Assembly: GCF_014839805.1 (NCBI RefSeq)
Contig: NC_051129.1
Span: forward strand, 2,418,001-2,482,000
Reading direction: 5' to 3'
Length of the DNA: 64,000 bases
Origin: Manduca sexta
Taxonomy: Eukaryota; Arthropoda; Insecta; Lepidoptera; Sphingidae
Shown: positions 38,210 to 50,519 of the stretch, piece after piece
Layout: every line of letters starts with the position of its first letter
How positions within the stretch are numbered: the stretch's first letter is position 1
Notes under the pieces: generated by a model
Seen by the model: the letters and a program-made list of their open reading frames with translations, nothing else
Told to the model about the DNA's origin: nothing
The model's database searches: none
Program-made: the position numbers and the translations under genes

Positions 38210-39819
38210 ACATTTATTAAACGACATTTATTTCAAGGGCCGTTATATTTTTTTTTTCATATTTTAAGGGGATAGGCTAGTTTTGACACATTTACGCGTA
38301 AGCAGGCACGAGTAAAAACTTTTTATATATTACCGCACACTTCCCATTCCCAATTACGTACCATATTTGAATATCGTGAAGAATCCATTGCCAGTCGTCG
38401 GGCGGGCAGCGATACACATTATTACTCACAACACTAACCAATGATGTGTTTCGCAAAAACGACACACAAATACTCACATTAAAACAGCAATGTATACATC
38501 ACATACCGTATTAACGAATCTTCATTGAGATTTTCCGCATTCGTGAGTCAGTGCGTAAATATTTTCGCTTTTTTGTAAACAAAGCGTGAGTTTGGCATTT
38601 TCATTGTGAAAAACGTGCACGCGGGTCGGCTGTTGAACTTTGTTACGTGTCTTACAGGCGGTTACGAGTGAACTTATTGTTTACATATTCTCACCTTTCG
38701 CAATCTGTTGTTAACAAGCTCTTTGTAGAGTCGGACTCTATTCAGAAATGTTCTGAAACTAAAAACCTAATAACAAAATCGTCGAGATATATTGGCTCTT
38801 TAAAACCCTTTAAGAATTTAAAGTTTAAATAGCTAGGAAACATCAAAATCGTATATAACTATTGCCTTTTTGAATTTATTATAAAAAATAAAATAGTTAC
38901 ACTAGACCTTTAAGTAAAACACTGCCATGTCCCGACTATCCCGGCGGAATCCCGTAAAATTGGTAGCTTACATTGGAAACGAAACGGTCGCCGTGCGTGA
39001 GTAAGCGACCACGCATCCTGTTTTCATTGTGCATCGAACAACACTGTTAACGAATGAATCATCAGCTAAAATAACCTGCCTTTAACTGCCTTTAGCACTA
39101 CGCAAAATGGGTAACTTAGTGTTAAACTTATGGGACAAATATTAGGTTTCTTTATAAGTAAATGACGAGACGAGCGAGCTACTCGACTATTGGTGAGCGC
39201 TACTGCAATTACTCGCAACACACTAGAATTTTGTAATACAAAGAATAGCATGGCATTGTTTTGACGTATCGTAAGTGTAACTTTGTTCGCCTATGTGATA
39301 AATAAAGTATTTTATTTTTTATTGCACTAAATATTATATGTCCAGTCTCAAAAATAGCAAATAACGTTACTATCTCCTTCAGACCGAAAGAAAAAAGTGT
39401 TGACATACAAGCGAAAAAATCACTACCACTAATAAAAATGTATTTAACATACATTCGAACTTTTGATCTATTAATTATCACAACGATGACGCGAGATGTG
39501 CTCTCTGAAGACCGACATAATGGCACAAAACCTGACCAGTTTGAAAAAACTGAACATGTAACGTTAAATTCGACAAAGAATTTTATAAAAACTTAGGTTC
39601 TAATTCGGCTAATGAGTGCTCCGCTGACCTCTATCGACAAACTTGAAATAGCAAATCATTAAAACGGATTAAGACAGTGCATTTTCACACACGTAATACA
39701 AGCAATCATCGTAATTGTACAAAATTCCGGGGGCTAACCGCAAACCGTAGATTATATCGTTTGCAAACTTTATTTTACTGTTCAAAATCAATTTTCACGC
39801 GACATTGCACCTTAATGGG

Positions 39820-39918
39820 TTTATAAGAAGGTGTCTGGTCGCTTTTCGAGTGTTTGGTGGTCAGGTTGTTCGGTTGCTGACCGGGTGACGCGATCGACCA
39901 TCCGTGAACATGGACAGG
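39820..39918 (+). promoter_or_regulatory. Candidate promoter with short first exon
   Basis: A TTTATAAG element near 39,818 precedes a GC-richer stretch. ATGGACAG|GTACCG near 39,910 would give a two-codon start with a donor. Its phase does not fit exon A directly. This is weak. Confidence 0.18.
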
Positions 39919-40429
39919 TACCGCGCATCGTACTCAAAATTTCATATAATTTATGATTAATATGTACTACTGAGCCAGTTCAATAATATCATTATTTGTT
40001 TTAATAATTTAAAAAAAGAGTTATCCGAAATAAGAATTTTAGTTGTCGATTCTGCCTACTTCCATCGAGATAAATCATAAAGCTTTACATTAATATGTCT
40101 GTATTAAGTTAGCCAGCTAACTCTTCAATATCCCAGTAACGCCATTTAGATTTTGTGTTCTAAAGTTAAAATTATAACCAAAATAAACTTTAAAATCGTT
40201 TTAATATCACTTACACATAATGTGGATCAATTAATGTGTTATTACCTAGATTTACTGATTAAATGGTTTTGTGTTATTGCAAAACTGATCTGCTATTTAA
40301 AATGGAAAGATTTGAAACACGAATGAATAAATCGGTGTTCGATTTACAAAACGAGTTCCATAAAAAAAATTGAGTTAAAATGTTCTTTACTTTTATAAAA
40401 TCTATTAAAATATAATATGGATCATTAAA

Positions 40430-40620
40430 GCAGAGCAATGATAGCATAGCTTGGAATAAAACAGATCACCAGGGTTCCGCAGGTTCAAAACCCAAGATAG
40501 AATCGTTTCGAAACTATATATGTATCCAATTATACCGTATTCTTTGTAATAATTACCCGAATTGAGGTCTGAACCCATTCTGTAGGAGGGAAGGCCCATC
40601 CCCAACAGCAATTTATATAA
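40430..40620. repeat. Degenerate tRNA-like SINE fragment
   Basis: It has GATAGCATAGCTTGG (A-box-like) and GCAGGTTCAAAACCC (B-box-like), then GGGAAGGCCCATCCCCAAC. A related piece is at 14,940-15,030 (GGCAGCGTGGTAGAGTAAGG). Tail-type pieces of similar SINEs are at 25,195-25,250 and 30,615-30,695. Confidence 0.45.
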
Positions 40621-41311
40621 CACAGTGCTGGTATAAAACATATTTAGAAAGTAGTTTGATCAACAAAACTATGAAAACGAAAATGTCAAGAATTATTATT
40701 GTTCGCGCCAAATTTAGAACATTATTAATTTCGAGATTTACATGAACTCGAATGGTCAACGTTGTAAATAAAAAAGAATTATATAACATGATCACCTTTA
40801 CATTACATCTAAAATGGACTTAGCCGCGAGCACAGTTACTTAAATATAAATAAACTTGTAATTGTTGAACAAATTGGGAACAAATGTTAAGTATTTTGAA
40901 TCAAGGAAAAAGTTATTTAAACGCGGATATCAAAATACTCGCCAAATGCACTGATGCATAATTGATGCATGATTTTATAAAAATATAAGACATTTTGGCC
41001 TGACGGTTTAATCGGGTCAATACAAGAAAACCGACGTAAAATAACAGCAATATATTTCGTGTGTTTAGACAACGCATTTCTGATCTTTCTGTCATAAAAG
41101 TTCATGGATGATGGTATGTAATTGATTATCAGCTTATGCGTTTATTTTCTATAATAAAATATACACTGGAGCAAATTTCACTAGGTTTATGCTATTCCGG
41201 GCCCAACAAAGTCATTTCTTTGTGTTAAATGTCACGTTGTCAACTATTCTCCTGTAATGTTGTTCAAATAAGTTCTATCTACATCAGTATGGCAGAATCA
41301 CTTTTTTTTAA

Positions 41312-41615
41312 TAACGACACCAGCTTGCCGCTCGTCTGGTAGTAAGCGATACGATCGCCCATAAACAGTAGAAAAACCATCCAACACCTTGAATTACAAA
41401 GTATTGGGTATTCCACTGCGTTCGTCATCCTCAGACATGAAATGTGAAGTCTTATTATGTCCAGTAGTTACACTGGCTATAATGTTCTTCAAACCGGAAC
41501 AGAACAGTGACTACACACTGCTGCTTGGTGGCAGAAAAAGACATTACGTTGGTACTTATTCTACCTCACTTGAACATTATGAAGCCGAACACCAAAATTG
41601 TCATAAAAAAGTGAC
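41312..41615 (+). repeat. Rep-F copy (common lepidopteran dispersed repeat)
   Basis: The recognisable consensus includes TGCCGCTCGTCTGGTAGTAA, GATACGATCGCCCATAAAC, CCAGTAGTTACACTGGCTA, CTTCAAACCGGAAC and CACTGCTGCTTGGTGGCAGA. A chance frame of 78 codons across it is not a gene. Confidence 0.8.
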
Positions 41616-42339
41616 AGAAGACTGATCAACAACACTAATAATGGTTATAATTGAGGGTCAACGAGCAATAACTTATCATGCATTAAAATATTTAAAATGT
41701 TAATCACGTGGTTTCCAAATGAACACCCACAAACGAATCTTATTTGAAGGGTTACTGACACATGGAAGGGCTGTACATTCCCATAGCCGTGCGTACATAC
41801 GTCATCCAAATGCTATAATTTAAAAAGGGTTAAGACAAAAAAAGTTAATTCGAAGTGACACCCCATGTGCGGAGTCATCCGGCCGAAGACGAGAGCGCGG
41901 GACTCGACCTCCTCTTACGGCTTTTTGTGTAGGGCTGTCACGATTTAGTTTATTTTTTGTGATATTTTATAAAATACTTAAATATTTTATAAATTATCAC
42001 TTTTGATTTTCAAACCGAAAAGCACTAGAGTCGATTTTTTTTAACACGATTGGCGTTTGGCTTTAAAACCAATCCAAACCCATTGCTAAACTTGCTGGAA
42101 AAACATGTATTGCGCACACGCCATTTTGCTATATAAGTAAAATAATAAGGAATGGTATTATTTATTTAAAACAAAATTGTCATGCCTGTTGCCTCAAAAG
42201 AGAAGGGAAGAAACCAATGCTCTCCAATGCGATGTAATAAAAATACATGAGAATACACAAAGAGTTTAACATTAATTAATTCAACACCTGTGTGGTTCAA
42301 CTTATACAAAACAAATTTAGTTATAGTTCGACTAATGTT

Positions 42340-42570
42340 TTCTCGCTGCTTCGTCTGCGTGAAAGCCTTTCCCGATATAAAAGTTCCTAAACAACTGCAG
42401 CTATCTATCTTAAGAATCTAATAAAAAAAATTCCAATACCTAAGTTCAATCCCTACCGGACAAGTAACCAATATGTTACACTGGGATATGAATATTCGTG
42501 TGCCACGTTTTGTCTAAAGCCGTCTAATAGTTTCTGCGTTTGCTCCTAACAAACATACAAACATTTGCAC
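42340..42570 (+). repeat. Rep-E fragment (LINE 3'-end type)
   Basis: CTCGCTGCTTCGTCTGCGTG opens it and the block ends with CTAACAAACATACAAACATT. It is diverged. Confidence 0.6.
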
Positions 42571-44895
42571 AAACTTTCGTATTTATAACAGTAAAATAAG
42601 ATGTGAAATAAATTAATATACAATACCTCGACATGCGAAACATGTTATTAACATTTCTAACTATTTCTCCATTTTAACTAATCACTACGCGTTTATTATT
42701 ATTTTTTGGAACAAAACGAAAATATAGTTTAAAATATACTTACTATAAAGTAAAGTCGGTTAACGATGTTTATATTGTAGCATATTATCTATATTATTAG
42801 CATATTATACTAAAACCTTAAAAGTCAACAATCCGTCCATCCAAACACCCCTAACTGATTCGTATGTTCCGAGAGATCTGAGTCACTAATGAGAAGAGGT
42901 AAAAATAAACCACGAAATCCATTAATTAGTACAAAATATAAACCGCGGCAACCCTGACCGGCGAACGTCATTAAAACGTTGCTGTCAAACGGTGGAATCT
43001 TTGTGGGCTCGGCGGATCGGCGCGGCTCGACGGATCGACGGCTCGACTGGCGGCTCGACTCCACGGCGCTTCCTTCGTATTATTTTATACTGACTCGATT
43101 ATAAACAGATGTTATTCGGCAATAAATCTCTGTCTACATGAAAGGAGTTAGGTGTATGATGTAGTGTTGCCAGCATTTTGCATCCTCTTTGTCGTTTGTA
43201 CGTTGAAAATTAAATTGCTCGTTAAAATTAAAGGGGCATATCGTGGTGCTTATTTCTAATGATACCTCATCATAAATACAGCATCGAATTATACAAGAGA
43301 CTATGGTATCATTAAAGAATGTGGACCTCTATTTAGTTATCTTACATCCTATAGGTTTAGTTATGTTTGGAATTAATAAATTAAAACAGATCAAAGAACA
43401 TGATTTAATTCTACGGCATACCTAGGACAGACCGTTGATTCAAAATTTTCTATCGCAATGGTAGAAATGATTTAGTACACAGTGTGAGGTCGACATTTAT
43501 AATTGGATATCGTATTCAAAGAGATCGGTCACGTCAGAAATCAAGATATCCACAAATCGATTGTGACTTAGATAACTATATACATAGTAGCATGATTTTA
43601 TCGGCGTTTAGTCCATCTCCTTGGTTATTAACGATGCTCGACCGACCAAGATAGATGGAACACGTTTTTTCCCTCCCGTAACTTAAATGCGCCTCTGATG
43701 ACGAATGACGCTTGTAAAAAAGTTCTTTGTTTAACTTCTTAATCGATAATGACCTTCTAACGACTCGTCATGATTGATTTGAAAAAGTGTAAAACTATTT
43801 CTGGTCATATAATTATGTTATAATTGTTTCCTTATATATTGGCTAAAAATTGTCGCAATAAATTGTAGAGTAGCCCACGATGGACACCGCCATTTGCATT
43901 TCCATCTAGCGAGATGAGAAAATGGCCGCACTTTCCCGCGTTTTTTGTCACATCAGAATGAATGCACGAGAAAGTGAATCATTAGAAACTTGGTGATTTT
44001 ATGAGTTCCTTCGTCGTTATAGGCGTTTTTACTGACGTATTGAAATTAAACTTGATGCAAAAACATGTACTTCAAAATAAATAAGTGTGGGTGCGGTAAT
44101 GTGTCGGTCTAGCGATGGTGTCCTTATTGGCAATCACTTTGCACTAGTAATAAGGTTGAAATTAGGGAAAATTTATAAAGATATTTTGAAATAACATTTT
44201 GTTTAATACACCAAATTCTCAGTTGCATTGCAATTAAATGACTTAATGAATCTTAAATGGTAGTTTCTACGAGTGAGATAATTAGAAAGAAAATAGACTT
44301 TTAGACATAAAACACTTTCGGGCATTTTATTTTTAATCATAAGCTTCATAAAATATAGGTATAGCTATTGGATATTGCTGCTACATAGATTTAATTATAT
44401 GTATACCGATTTAACATCGTATTTTAACTATGTGGACTAATTATATACTCATTCTGTTTTGTATTCACCGTCAAACTTAATTACTTAATAAAGAACTGTA
44501 CCATAATATTTAATTTTTTTTTTTGCTCCATTATGAATTTAAAAACGCATCGAACACATTACTATTTTTAGACTTCGTCATTTATAATATTTTTACATAA
44601 GTATACACCTTGAAAACACGCAGTATGTTTCCTAATAATATGGGCTTCCAGTGGTCAATTTCCACTGTTATGAAGACTCCAATAAACTTGTCCAACCAGC
44701 AGTGGTATGACATTTCCAAAAATAATGTTTAAACAAGGAATTTTTTAACAAATTGAACCCCTGGCACTGAAGGTGTTTTAATAGACGGTGGTATAGTATC
44801 CATTACTTACGAGTTACAACCTCAGTGCACTTCTGTATAATCATACAAAATATCGATTAATAGTTTACGTGAATTTAAAAAAATATATATATATA

Positions 44896-45043
44896 ATATA
44901 ATAAAAATATCAGCCCTGTATTATATACTGTCCCACTGTTGGGTACGGACATTCTCTACTACTGAGAGGTATTAGGCATTAATCCACCACGCTGGCCTAG
45001 TGCGGATTGATAGACTACACACAGCCTCAAAATTCCCATAGAG
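44896..45043 (-). mobile_element. SINE-B 3'-end fragment
   Basis: The tail-side 145 bp of the family lies about 600 bp upstream of exon A. It is preceded by a short (TA)n run. Confidence 0.8.
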
Positions 45044-45656
45044 TATGCATATATTTTTTTATATTATATGCAATGTAAACCAACTCATGTATTTCGATAA
45101 TATTGCCGTGACACCTTTCATCTCACATAATTTAGCTGAGCGTACAGGGAAGAATGTACACAATATGTGACATTTTATTAAATTCTTATACGTTAGGATC
45201 CACTGTGAATCACGGACGGCACGCGATGTTACTTGGCTATAATATTGTGTACGTTTTTCTGTATATAGTATGTTATATGTTTTATTTAAAATCTTTACTG
45301 CATAACCACTGTTTCGACAACGTGTAGTATAAAATATCAGTGGCAGAGGGTCCATATTATCCGATTGCTGTCGGTTTCCTTTCATAATACTTATATATGT
45401 AAGGAAAATATTTAAAAAAATATAAGTATGTTAAATAAATAATTAATATTCATAGCATAGTGGGCTAAAATTTTATTTTAATTACTATTGGTACCTATAT
45501 TTTGTGAAGGCTTTCCTTACGGAAAATTTAACCCTTCGCCACTGTTAAATATGCTTAAAATATGATGTTCATCATTCCTATATTGAAATCATATCTATCT
45601 ATGTATACTGTACGTATAGTGAGCAACGAGTAACGACCTTGTTCATTTGCTTCCAG

Positions 45657-46903
45657 ATACGACAGCCCCGTACGTCCTCTACAAGGATGGAGTGGAGCGC
45701 GCCCCACCGGGCACGCAGTGGGGCGGAGGCGTGCTGGACGGTGGCTACCAGCCCATGCAGCACCAGAGCCCTGGGGGGCCTTCGCCGCAACCCGAGCCTC
45801 AGCTCGCCTCGCCGGCTCCCTCGCCGTACCCGCCTGCGCCGCCCCCGCCCGACCCGACGGGCGCAGCCGAAGATGCTGCGCAGCAATTAGCGCAGCAACA
45901 GGCTCAACAGCAAGTGCAGCAGCAACAGCAACAGCAACAGCAGCAACAGACCTCCCCCGAACATATGCAAGTGGAACAACAGCTACAGTCGCAACCTCAG
46001 CCGCAACCCCCAACGCAGGACCACCTCGACCGCACGCCATGCTTCGTGCCCCAGCCTGATTTGCAACAGCAGTACACGCCTTATTTCAAAGAGACAAGGC
46101 CAACGAGTCACATGCTCGGCACCGGCGGCTTCCCGCTCCACTATCTAAAACAGAATGGAGGAGTTCTGTCGCTGGAGAGCCCGCTCGATCAATACGGCGC
46201 TCCAGATTTACGCCACCTGCCCGACATCGTTCAGCCTGAACCGCCCAAACCGCGCAAGCACAACCCGAACTCGGAGCTGCGGCTGTTCAAGTGCCTAACG
46301 TGCGGCAAGGACTTCAAGCAGAAGTCGACTCTGCTGCAGCACGAGCGCATCCACACGGACTCGCGGCCGTACGGGTGCCCGGAGTGCGGCAAGCGGTTCC
46401 GGCAGCAGTCTCACCTGACGCAGCATCTGCGCATCCACGCGAACGAGAAGCCCTACGCGTGCGTGTACTGCCCGCGCTCGTTCCGGCAGCGCGCCATCCT
46501 CAACCAGCATCTGCGCATCCATTCCGGTGAGAAGCCATATACGTGCGGCGAGTGCGGCAAACATTTCCGCCAGAAGGCCATCCTGAACCAGCACGTCCGC
46601 ACACACCAAGGCGAGCGCTATTCACACATATATGCCCCTCCCCGCCCCCCGCGCGCGCCGCCCGCACTGGCCGCGTCCACTGCCGGCGCCGCTCGCGCTC
46701 CCCGCCGCCCCCCGCACGTTCGAATCGGTCTCGCATCCATTGGCCTCTCTGTCGAACAAATTCTCGGTCCCCTCGTCTACCGCCAGCCGGCTGGCGGAGG
46801 CGCCCGCGAGACGCAGAACCGACCGCCGGACGTTCCCGTAACCGTCCTAAGCTCGATTAACCCACTCGTCGGTCACCCCCGATCTGACGCTTCGGACGCG
46901 TGA
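45657..46903 (+). CDS. C2H2 zinc-finger protein, exon A (4 fingers, Q-rich N-terminal part)
   Basis: This is an internal or alternative terminal coding exon of a sequence-specific DNA-binding protein of the nucleus. A pyrimidine tract and cag acceptor end at 45656. The frame enters with one base from an upstream exon (G|AT, giving D), so the protein start lies upstream and was not found. From its start the exon encodes a conserved opening (DTTAPYVLYKDG), a Pro-rich stretch, a polyglutamine segment (45,878-45,995), a PYFKETR...HYLK motif, then four CX2CX12HX3H fingers (46,292-46,606) with linkers such as HSGEKPY. The fourth finger ends THQGER and is followed by a Pro/Arg/Ala-rich tail read open to TGA at 46,901-46,903. 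No good GT donor follows the fingers, so the exon may be terminal with a retained intron. The array resembles Drosophila jim-type proteins as I remember them; orthology is not verified. The finger identification is firm; the 3' boundary is not. Confidence 0.82.
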
Positions 46904-46929
46904 CTGACCACTCTCTTCGCTTTTTGCAG
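46607..46929 (+). other. Inter-exon segment: retained C-terminal frame or short intron
   Basis: This stretch separates the last finger of exon A from exon B. The exon A frame stays open to 46,903, encoding a Pro/Arg/Ala-rich low-complexity tail with no recognisable domain. A polypyrimidine-rich stretch and cag lead directly into exon B. Possible donors are weak: phase-1 GGT positions in the tail, or a GC-type donor in CAAG|GCGAGC near 46,609, which would join exon A to B in frame. No AATAAA is seen before exon B. Both models, unspliced terminal isoform or A-to-B splicing, remain open. Confidence 0.5.
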
Positions 46930-47843
46930 ACGTGTCGCCGCACCTGATATTCAAGAACGGAACAACGCCGACGCTGTGGCCCCAGGACGTGCCCTTCCCC
47001 CCCGACGAGAACAAAGAGGAGGTGCAGTCCACGTTCGGCGACACTGACGGCCAAAACGGCGAGCAGCGAGGCTCGTGTTTCTCGCCTGGAGACACAGCGC
47101 AGTATCCGGCCTACTTCAAGGACACCAAGGGTCTTAATCACACCGTGTTTGGTTCGGGACTCTCGCTACAGTATCTTAAGGGTGGTAAACTGCCAGACGT
47201 GCTCGGCGGACGGGCAATGCCCCTCTACGTCCGCTGCCCAATTTGCCAAAAAGAATTCAAGCAGAAGTCAACGTTGCTCCAACACGGCTGCATCCACATC
47301 GAGTCGCGGCCGTATCCGTGTCCAGAGTGCGGCAAGCGTTTCAGGCAACAGTCACATTTGACGCAACACTTACGCATCCATACGAATGAAAAACCTTATG
47401 GATGCGTGTACTGCCCGCGATTCTTCCGACAACGGACAATTCTGAACCAGCATTTGCGCATCCACACTGGCGAGAAGCCGTACAAGTGCACACAGTGTGG
47501 CAAGGACTTCAGGCAGAAGGCGATACTTGACCAACACACGCGAACGCATCAGGGCGACCGACCATTCTGCTGCCCGATGCCCAACTGCCGGCGGCGGTTT
47601 GCTACCGAGCCCGAGGTGAAGAAGCACATCGACAACCACATGAACCCGCACGCGGCCAAGCGGCGCGCGGACGCGTCGAAGACTCCGCGGCCGCTGCCGC
47701 CCGCGGCGGCGGTGGTGAAGCCGGAGCTGTACTTCCCGCAGTGCTACGCGCCGTCTTTCCAGCAGTTCCCGACGGGCGGCGCGGCGGAGTTCAAGCCGGC
47801 CGTGGGCCCTGGCGCGCCGGTGGCGTGCCTGCCGGCGCAGTGA
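46930..47843 (+). CDS. C2H2 zinc-finger protein, terminal exon B (5 fingers)
   Basis: This is the last coding exon of the same zinc-finger gene. The acceptor is tttttgcag ending at 46929. The frame enters in the same phase as exon A (G|AC, giving D), and TGA is at 47,841-47,843. The encoded segment of about 305 residues opens with DVSPHLIFKNG, has an AYFKDTK...LQYLK motif, four CX2C fingers and a fifth finger with a CX4C knuckle (CPMPNC) ending KKHIDNH. The fingers span 47,235-47,639. A Pro/Ala-rich tail follows, probably disordered. Finger helices have Q at positions -1 and 6 in fingers 1-4, suggesting A-rich contacts by the standard recognition code; this is inference. Exon B is a tandem duplicate of exon A, and transcripts probably use either exon or both. 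GC content is far above the flanks. The family is certain, the gene name is not. Confidence 0.87.
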
Positions 47844-49105
47844 CCCGCGCCCCCGCCGCGATGGCACGCGGCGCCCTCGCACGCGCACCACCACGACCTG
47901 TACGCCGCCGACCGCCTCTACAACTGAGCGGCTCGGCGCGCGCCCTCGTGTCCCGGGCCCGTTTTAGACTCGCACGAGAGCCGCACCCAAAATAGTGGTC
48001 CGCCCGCGTCGCACCCGGTATACGACTCGCACCCGCGAGCTTGCATCTCATATGTAATAATATTAATCGGATCGCTGTAAAACGAGCTTCGATCTGTAAA
48101 TACCGACCGTTGATAGTCCGTCGAGAGATCTGTCGCGTTGTACAGTTTCAGAGTTCACGTTACCCTCGGAACCGAGTACAGTTAGCGCTTTTTGCCCCGT
48201 AATCGTTAAGTTACCACGTAAGAGTTAGTTTTCTCGGTGATTCTTGATCGAAATTTTGATTAAAATCTAAGCGGATCGAACCAGAGATTAGAATTTAAAA
48301 ACACTTCGTCGACATCTAAAAACATAAGAATTGATCTTTGTACCAGGTAACAAATACAAATATTTCGCGATGAATGTAAGCGGCGCGTTCGCTGTGCCTA
48401 CTTCGTAATAAATATACATATTTAGTAGGTGTGTTAAGTTAATTTTATTTACGAGTAATAAGGGATGAAATCTGGCAAGTGTAGGGTGAAGTAAATTGAT
48501 TCATGATGCTCAAAATGTGTGTTGTAATATAATCGTTAATGGGAATTAACGCGTAGCTTTAGGCCAGAGTTCGGGATCGCATCCTCTGAGAGTACTGCGG
48601 GAATCGGTGAAAGCGGAATCTTGAATGCAAACCAAAAACGTAGGTTACCTTTTGCCATCAACAATTTTCTTTGTAAGTACTTACGAGAGTTTTTGTTACG
48701 TAAAGCATTTACTGAAGAGATTACTCAACAGTAACACTGTAGGTGCCAAAATAGCGTAGTGATTTATTGAATTACTTCTACCAGCTTCTATTGTAGTTAG
48801 GTTGTTACCAGTTTATTCACCATTGTGACAATTTGAGATGCATTTAACGGAAAGGGTCAGACTGAGATAGGACTGTGATAGCTAGCTAGGTTAGGTGTCT
48901 ATTTCGCTCACTTAGCGTTAAAAACTTCGTGTTGTTGTGACGAAACTTATCGATTATAACCGTTTTGGATTCGTGTGGATGATTTTGTAATTTAAAAAAA
49001 AATATTTTTATCTAAATTTTTACTTTGTTTGTATGTGAAAGTGCTGCAATAGACGTTTTTGTTTTTATTAACACTTCGCGTGATTGCTCTGCCAAGGGGA
49101 AGTAA

Positions 49106-49120
49106 CAGCGCCATCTAGAT
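49106..49120 (-). promoter_or_regulatory. CTCF-like site
   Basis: The complement ATCTAGATGGCGCTG is close to the insect CTCF core (AGATGGCGC). It lies in the presumed 3'UTR. A weaker match is at 53,091-53,105. Confidence 0.35.
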
Positions 49121-50519
49121 ACTCAGTTTCAAAAACTTAAAGGAAAATTGACAGTAGAGCAGTTCAAATTAATTCTCAGGCTATCTGCGGAGACACCAAG
49201 TTGTTAATGTTAGGGGTTATAAATGTCATGCGAAGGAGTTAAATATTTTGCAATAGCCCAGAAGCCGTCGAGCGGCCGCCTTCAAGCCATCGACTGATTC
49301 GATAACGTATTGTGATGAGTGAGATTAGTAAATTTTTTACCATTTAGGTAAGGTGTGTGATTTGGAAAAGTGCTTTGTCGTAGTTTGATCCACGGAGGGA
49401 AGGTATTATGCCAGAATATTGTTTCTAATTTTAGCTTAGGCTATCGTATCACGAATTACCAAGCAATTCGATCATTCATCGCGAAATAACTTAGACATTA
49501 AGGAAAATAAATATATATATAAATTTGTAACATTGTCGGTGAATTCTGGCGCCGGAGTGCGTCTTGTGTTTTCGCGCTATGAAGTGAATTAAGGCTCGGT
49601 TCACACATACACACACAATCTCGGATTTCGCAAAATAGTCAATTATTTCACACTCACTGATAGGTATACAGATAAGATTTATGAAATAGTACAAATGTTC
49701 AATTCTCCGTTCTGCAGTTAAATAAGTTTTTCATAGGCAATAGTACAACGGAACCAGCTTAGAGTAATTTTATTTAGTCAATCTAACCTATCCTAACCTA
49801 AGGTAACAGTTGAATGTTTAGGGTAGTTTGGTTTCTTCTTTGTTCCTATGTCTTGCCAGTTTTATACATACATAGGTAAAGTGTGTCCGTGTGTGAATCC
49901 GTTTTAATTGCAAGGAGTTTCGTGCGATTCGTCGTGTTTTGCTGAAGCAGAGCTGGATGTATAAAATATGTCCATAAGCGGCCGCCATCTTGTGCTAACA
50001 AGATTTTTAGAATGAGCGCAAAGCCTCGCCAGAATACATCGGCAAATCTTTTAACGTTTTAACATCTCTGTTTGTTTATCTATAGACGACCTATATAGCT
50101 TATTTTTACTATTTTACGGTTTTGTTTTCCTACCGCGTAATGAAATGTTTAATGATAGTTGTATTAGTGCAGATTGTGGGAGTCACATCACATTATGGAT
50201 ACCATATGATTTTAATGCGAACGATGCAATATTACGTTTAGTGATTTATTTTTATGTTTTGTTTACGAAGAATTATCACATTGGACCGTTATGGAAATTT
50301 AACGCTCGCTCGGCTGGACCGTTAGTGGTACTAATGTGGGCCAGTGGCGCTCTAGCCGGGCGGCACCCGTCGATATTGTTTTACTGATTCATTTTCCTAT
50401 CAAACTTTTTGGAGGTTTACAAACGAAAAAAAACACCATTCTCGAAGAAAATTTTAAGCAGTTATTCTTCTGTGACTAAGTGTTCCACAATGTTTACGTG
50501 TGATCCTCCGAGGAGCGAG

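Larger units (their letters stand above)
34796..41311. other. Long AT-rich non-coding stretch
   Basis: It holds repeat fragments listed separately, a GC-rich island at 37,290-37,510 and the CCAAT pair at 38,154. Short frames (60-105 codons) lack domains. Confidence 0.45.
41616..45656. other. Non-coding upstream of zinc-finger exon A
   Basis: A degenerate GGCTCGAC/GGATCG tandem repeat lies at 43,007-43,065. A CTCF-like CCATCTAGCGAG lies at 43,900-43,920. The end, up to 45,656, is intron with a polypyrimidine tract. No further upstream coding exon was found. Confidence 0.45.

Noticed and set aside
39908..39921. ATGGACAG|GTACCG as the start exon of the zinc-finger protein
   Set aside because: Its leftover phase (2) does not fit exon A or B (1), and no linking exon was found.
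45555..46040. 161-codon minus-strand frame opposite exon A
   Set aside because: It is Ala/Val-rich antisense of GC-rich zinc-finger coding sequence. The plus frame has the fingers and splice site.
47370..47894. 174-codon minus-strand frame opposite exon B
   Set aside because: It is Arg-rich antisense of the finger array, with no domain of its own.
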